Positions 61,416 through 64,000 of a stretch of 64,000 bases of DNA are shown in pieces (within the stretch, counting starts at the first letter, position 1; each line of letters begins with the position of its first letter). The notes under the pieces are model-generated. The model had not been told where the DNA came from, searched no databases, and worked only from the letters and a program-made list of their open reading frames with translations. The position numbers and the translations under genes were made by a program. The stretch is from Planococcus shixiaomingii (lineage in GTDB: Bacteria; Bacillota; Bacilli; Bacillales_A; Planococcaceae), in NCBI RefSeq assembly GCF_030413615.1, contig NZ_CP129236.1, positions 294,001 through 358,000 on the forward strand. The letters run 5' to 3'.

Positions 61416-62059
61416 AAAACATAAAAATAAACGGCGATGAAATGGCACAAACTGCCGAACAAAATGAAGAGGTGGAAAATCTCATGAAATCCCAAATACT
61501 TTGTGGACATAAAGTCAGGTTTCAATCCATAGATAATGCCCCCAAGTGTATAAGAGAGTCCACCGACAACGAGCCAAAGCAATCCGGAAAGCGGCATGCT
61601 TGCGACTAAGGGGACTATAGCAAAAATAATGATCCAGCCCATGGCGATGTAAAGTGCTGTTGAAAGCCAGCGGGGAGAATGAAACCAAACCATTTTAAAC
61701 AAAATGCCGCTTAAGCCAATGACAGCCACAAAACCGAACAATACCCAGCCAAGTGTTCCGCCCAACGCGATCAAGCAAAATGGTGCATACGAACCCGCAA
61801 TAAGCGCAAAAATCATTGAATGGTCAAGCTTCCGGAGAAAAGCGATTGTCTTTGGGGCAGCAATCGCTGTATGGTATATAGCTGAAGCCAAGTAAAGGCA
61901 CATCAAACTGATGCCGAAAATCATGACAGCTGCGACGTGCAAGGCTGGTGCATTGGCGTACGCCGCTTTTAACATCATGGCGCAAAATGCAATAAATGAA
62001 AGAACAGCCCCCGCTAAGTGGGACAATGCGTTAAAAGGTTCTCGTATATAGGTTGTCAT
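61412..62059 (-). CDS. Hemolysin III / TrhA family membrane protein
   Basis: The 215-residue protein has seven transmembrane segments and the family features REPFNALSHLAGAVLS, ASAIYHTA, KLDHSMIFALIAGSYAPFCL and a C-terminal GFHEIFHLFILFGSLCHF with His residues that bind zinc in the PAQR superfamily. The physiological role is debated (membrane homeostasis). GAAGGGC precedes the ATG. It is monocistronic. Confidence 0.88.
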   Translation of the reverse strand: MTTYIREPFNALSHLAGAVLSFIAFCAMMLKAAYANAPALHVAAVMIFGISLMCLYLASAIYHTAIAAPKTIAFLRKLDHSMIFALIAGSYAPFCLIALGGTLGWVLFGFVAVIGLSGILFKMVWFHSPRWLSTALYIAMGWIIIFAIVPLVASMPLSGLLWLVVGGLSYTLGGIIYGLKPDFMSTKYLGFHEIFHLFILFGSLCHFIAVYFYVL

Positions 62060-62197
62060 TTGATATGCCCTTCTTTCTATCTAGTTATTAAAACTACTTA
62101 TAATGATATACGTGTTTATTTTGATAGTCAAGCTTGGAAAATACAAAGTGTTAAGGTAAAATGATGGGTATCAAGCAGTAAACAAGGAGGCGGGCAG

Positions 62198-62770
62198 TTG
62201 GAAAAACGCAGACCATTAATTGATAAGCAAATCTTGCAAAATCAGATCCAAGTAGAAGATATCCCAAAAATCGATTTGTATATCGATCAAGTGATTCAAT
62301 TGTTCGAGACGGGATTCACCGAATCCAAACGAAACGACAAGGAAAAAATCCTTACTAAGACAATGATTAATAATTATGCTAAAGGAAAACTTTTTTACCC
62401 GCTTCACAGTAAAAAATATTCCCGCAACCACGTTATGCTAATCTCATTGATTTATCAGATGAAAAGCGTGCTATCCATTAATGACATCAAACAAGTGCTG
62501 GATGGCATCAATGAAAAAGCAGCTCAGCAGGATTTGGATCTGCAGCCTTTTTATACGAGCTACTTGCATATTCAAAAAGGCAATATTGAGAGTTTTGCAG
62601 CAGAGTTGGAGCGCCAGGAAGAAGAGGTCGCCAAGCAAATGCAAAAAGCAGGAGACATGGAAGAATTCGAGCAAGTACTCCTGATTGCATCTCTCGTCCA
62701 TACCAGCAATCTGTACAAGCGGGCGGCAGAAAAATTGCTCGATGGCATGAATGAAAGGGTGGAAAGCTAA
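62198..62770 (+). CDS. DUF1836 family protein, possible DNA-binding regulator
   Basis: The 190-residue protein has a MerR-like pattern: EKILTKTMINNYAKGKLFYPLHSKKYSRNHVMLISLIYQMKSVLSINDIKQVL. It matches DUF1836, whose members are thought to be regulators. The start is TTG with AAGGAGG seven bases upstream. Its stop overlaps the next gene's start (TAATG), so the pair is translationally coupled. Confidence 0.82.
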   Translation: MEKRRPLIDKQILQNQIQVEDIPKIDLYIDQVIQLFETGFTESKRNDKEKILTKTMINNYAKGKLFYPLHSKKYSRNHVMLISLIYQMKSVLSINDIKQVLDGINEKAAQQDLDLQPFYTSYLHIQKGNIESFAAELERQEEEVAKQMQKAGDMEEFEQVLLIASLVHTSNLYKRAAEKLLDGMNERVES

Positions 62771-63225
62771 TGGCGAAATTACTAATTGATGCGGATGGCT
62801 GTCCAGTAGTAGACTTGGCCATTGCGACAGCCCAACGCTTTCAACTTCCTATCTTATTGTTATGCGATACTGCCCATGATATGCAGCGGGAAGGGGCAGA
62901 AACGATCACTGTTTCTAAAGGAGCGGATGCTGTCGACTTTGTTCTAGTCAACCGTGTTAAAAAAGGCGATGTGGTGATCACTCAGGATTACGGGTTAGCG
63001 GCTATGGTTTTAGCTAAACAAGGCTATCCCATCGATCAAAACGGGCGAATCTATTCAGCAGAAAACATTGACCAGCTGCTTCACGGGCGCCATGTGGCAA
63101 AAAAGATCCGTCAAGCGGGAGGCCGTATGAAAGGGCCAAAAAAGCGCCGTCCTGAAGATAATGAGAATTTCGAAAAAAACTTGGTGAATTTGCTGGAAAA
63201 GATAACTGCAAACAGTGAAAGATAG
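62770..63225 (+). CDS. yqxD: YaiI/YqxD family protein (DUF188)
   Basis: The 151-residue protein has the DUF188 pattern: IDADGCPVV near residue 6, DTAHDM, VSKGADAVDFVLVNRVKKGDVVITQDYGLAAMVLAKQG and RHVAKKIRQAGGRMKGPKKRRPEDN. The fold is PIN-like with conserved Asp residues; the biological role is unknown. It starts at the last base of the DUF1836 gene's stop codon. Confidence 0.88.
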   Translation: MAKLLIDADGCPVVDLAIATAQRFQLPILLLCDTAHDMQREGAETITVSKGADAVDFVLVNRVKKGDVVITQDYGLAAMVLAKQGYPIDQNGRIYSAENIDQLLHGRHVAKKIRQAGGRMKGPKKRRPEDNENFEKNLVNLLEKITANSER

Positions 63226-63257
63226 AGCCGGCATTCGCCTTGAACCTCTATCTTTTT
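63218..63257 (+). terminator. Terminator after yqxD
   Basis: AAAGATAGAG pairs with CTCTATCTTT around an 18-base loop, followed by further T. Confidence 0.72.
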
Positions 63258-63353
63258 TATATTGACGCAATCTTTGGTTGATGGTGTGACTAAATTCCAA
63301 CTTAAAGGGAATACGAATGAAAAGAAGACATACTCGGCTGAAAGGAGATCGAC

Positions 63354-64000
63354 ATGAAAAAGATCTTGATCGCGGTAACGAATCACCCATCACTGGGCGT
63401 GGAAGGGAAAGTGACAGGGCTTTGGTTGAGAGAACTGACGGATTTCTATCACGAAGTAAAAGATGAGTTTGAAGTCGATATTGTGAGCACCGCCCCAACA
63501 CGGGTGCCAATTGATCCAAGAAGCTTACTGGCGGTTTTGACAAATAAAAAAACACGCCATTATTACATGGATGATAGTTTAATGGATCGTCTGAAAGTGC
63601 CTCTCGTTCCGAGCCAGGTTGACGGCAAAGAATATGCAGCTATTTATTTTACCGGCGGCCATGGTACAATGTGGGATTTTCCACATAATGAAGGCCTCCA
63701 AGAATTGACTAGGACCATTTTTGACAACGGCGGAATTGTTTCAGCGGTATGCCATGGGCCAAGCGGCTTGCTGAATGTTCATCTGGCAGGTGAACGCCCG
63801 CTTCTTGCCGGTCATGTTGTCACCGGGTTTACAGACCGCGAAGAAAAAGTCATGGGATTATATAAGTACATTCCTTTCTCGCTTGAACAAGCCATGAAAG
63901 AACAAGGTGTTCTGTTTAAACAATCACCGCTGCCGCTGGGTGAATGTGTTGTAGTATCCGGGAAAATTGTCACTGGCCAGAATCCCGCTTCCGCTAAAGG
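63354..64000 (+). CDS. DJ-1/PfpI family protein (type 1 glutamine-amidotransferase-like), 3' end beyond window
   Basis: The visible 215 codons encode a class-I-glutamine-amidotransferase-like fold with FTGGHGTMWDFPHN and the nucleophile elbow SAVCHGPSGLL. The family includes Hsp31-type chaperones and glyoxalase III enzymes; the role here is unknown. AAAGGAG precedes the ATG. The gene runs off the window without a stop. Confidence 0.85.
   Translation, partial: MKKILIAVTNHPSLGVEGKVTGLWLRELTDFYHEVKDEFEVDIVSTAPTRVPIDPRSLLAVLTNKKTRHYYMDDSLMDRLKVPLVPSQVDGKEYAAIYFTGGHGTMWDFPHNEGLQELTRTIFDNGGIVSAVCHGPSGLLNVHLAGERPLLAGHVVTGFTDREEKVMGLYKYIPFSLEQAMKEQGVLFKQSPLPLGECVVVSGKIVTGQNPASAK

Overview
The window looks like a chromosome segment of a low-to-moderate GC Gram-positive bacterium in the Bacillales, most likely Planococcaceae (Planococcus or a close relative). 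The basis is gene content recognised by eye: xpt-pbuX behind a guanine riboswitch, glgBCDAP in the Bacillus order, YpsA, YtoQ, YkvI, YqxD, an RsbR-type stressosome protein, SbcDC, strong AGGAGG-type ribosome binding sites and frequent GTG/TTG starts. No database search was possible, so names rest on motif recognition. I see no rRNA, tRNA, IS element, prophage or CRISPR.

Layout. 1-9.7 kb: an MFS transporter, a thioesterase, the xpt-pbuX purine salvage operon, an exported esterase-like hydrolase, a membrane protein resembling a zinc-less site-2 protease, a ring-cleaving dioxygenase, proline dehydrogenase and a SCO1 lipoprotein operon. 9.9-18.6 kb: glgBCDAP for glycogen metabolism, with a short-chain dehydrogenase (SDR) gene as its sixth member. 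18.7-30.1 kb: a secreted metallo-beta-lactamase/HhH lipoprotein with a DUF3006 gene, acyl-CoA dehydrogenase, YkvI-type carrier, stress protein, luciferase-like oxidoreductase, NCS2 permease and PepF. 30.1-30.9 kb is a gene-free stretch with hairpins and tandem plus-strand terminators. 30.9-42.8 kb: thioesterase, a flavin monooxygenase/ATP-grasp pair, erythromycin-esterase family protein, small catalase, glutamate dehydrogenase, BCCT transporter and threonine/serine dehydratase. 43.2-48.8 kb: a TetR-controlled operon for acyl-CoA or related thioester metabolism. 48.9-53 kb: an ECF sigma/anti-sigma pair, YtoQ, and a tiny WYL-like gene divergent from sbcDC across an apparent LexA box. 56.4 kb to the end: membrane proteins, CoA-transferase, a MarR/MFS efflux pair, RsbR-like regulator, hemolysin-III family protein, DUF1836, YqxD and a truncated DJ-1/PfpI gene.

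Most genes are in short operons closed by clear intrinsic terminators, many shared by convergent genes. Three intergenic spaces carry tandem arrays with exact 20- or 21-bp periods. One space (37.9-38.0 kb) carries a structured element bounded by 32-bp direct repeats that supplies the glutamate dehydrogenase stop codon.

The observations most worth following are: an SDR whose catalytic Asn and Lys appear exchanged; a minimal WYL-like protein with a LexA-type promoter facing sbcDC; the possible structured RNA at 30.2-30.7 kb; the zinc-less site-2-protease-like protein; the monooxygenase/ATP-grasp pair; and the tandem intergenic arrays.
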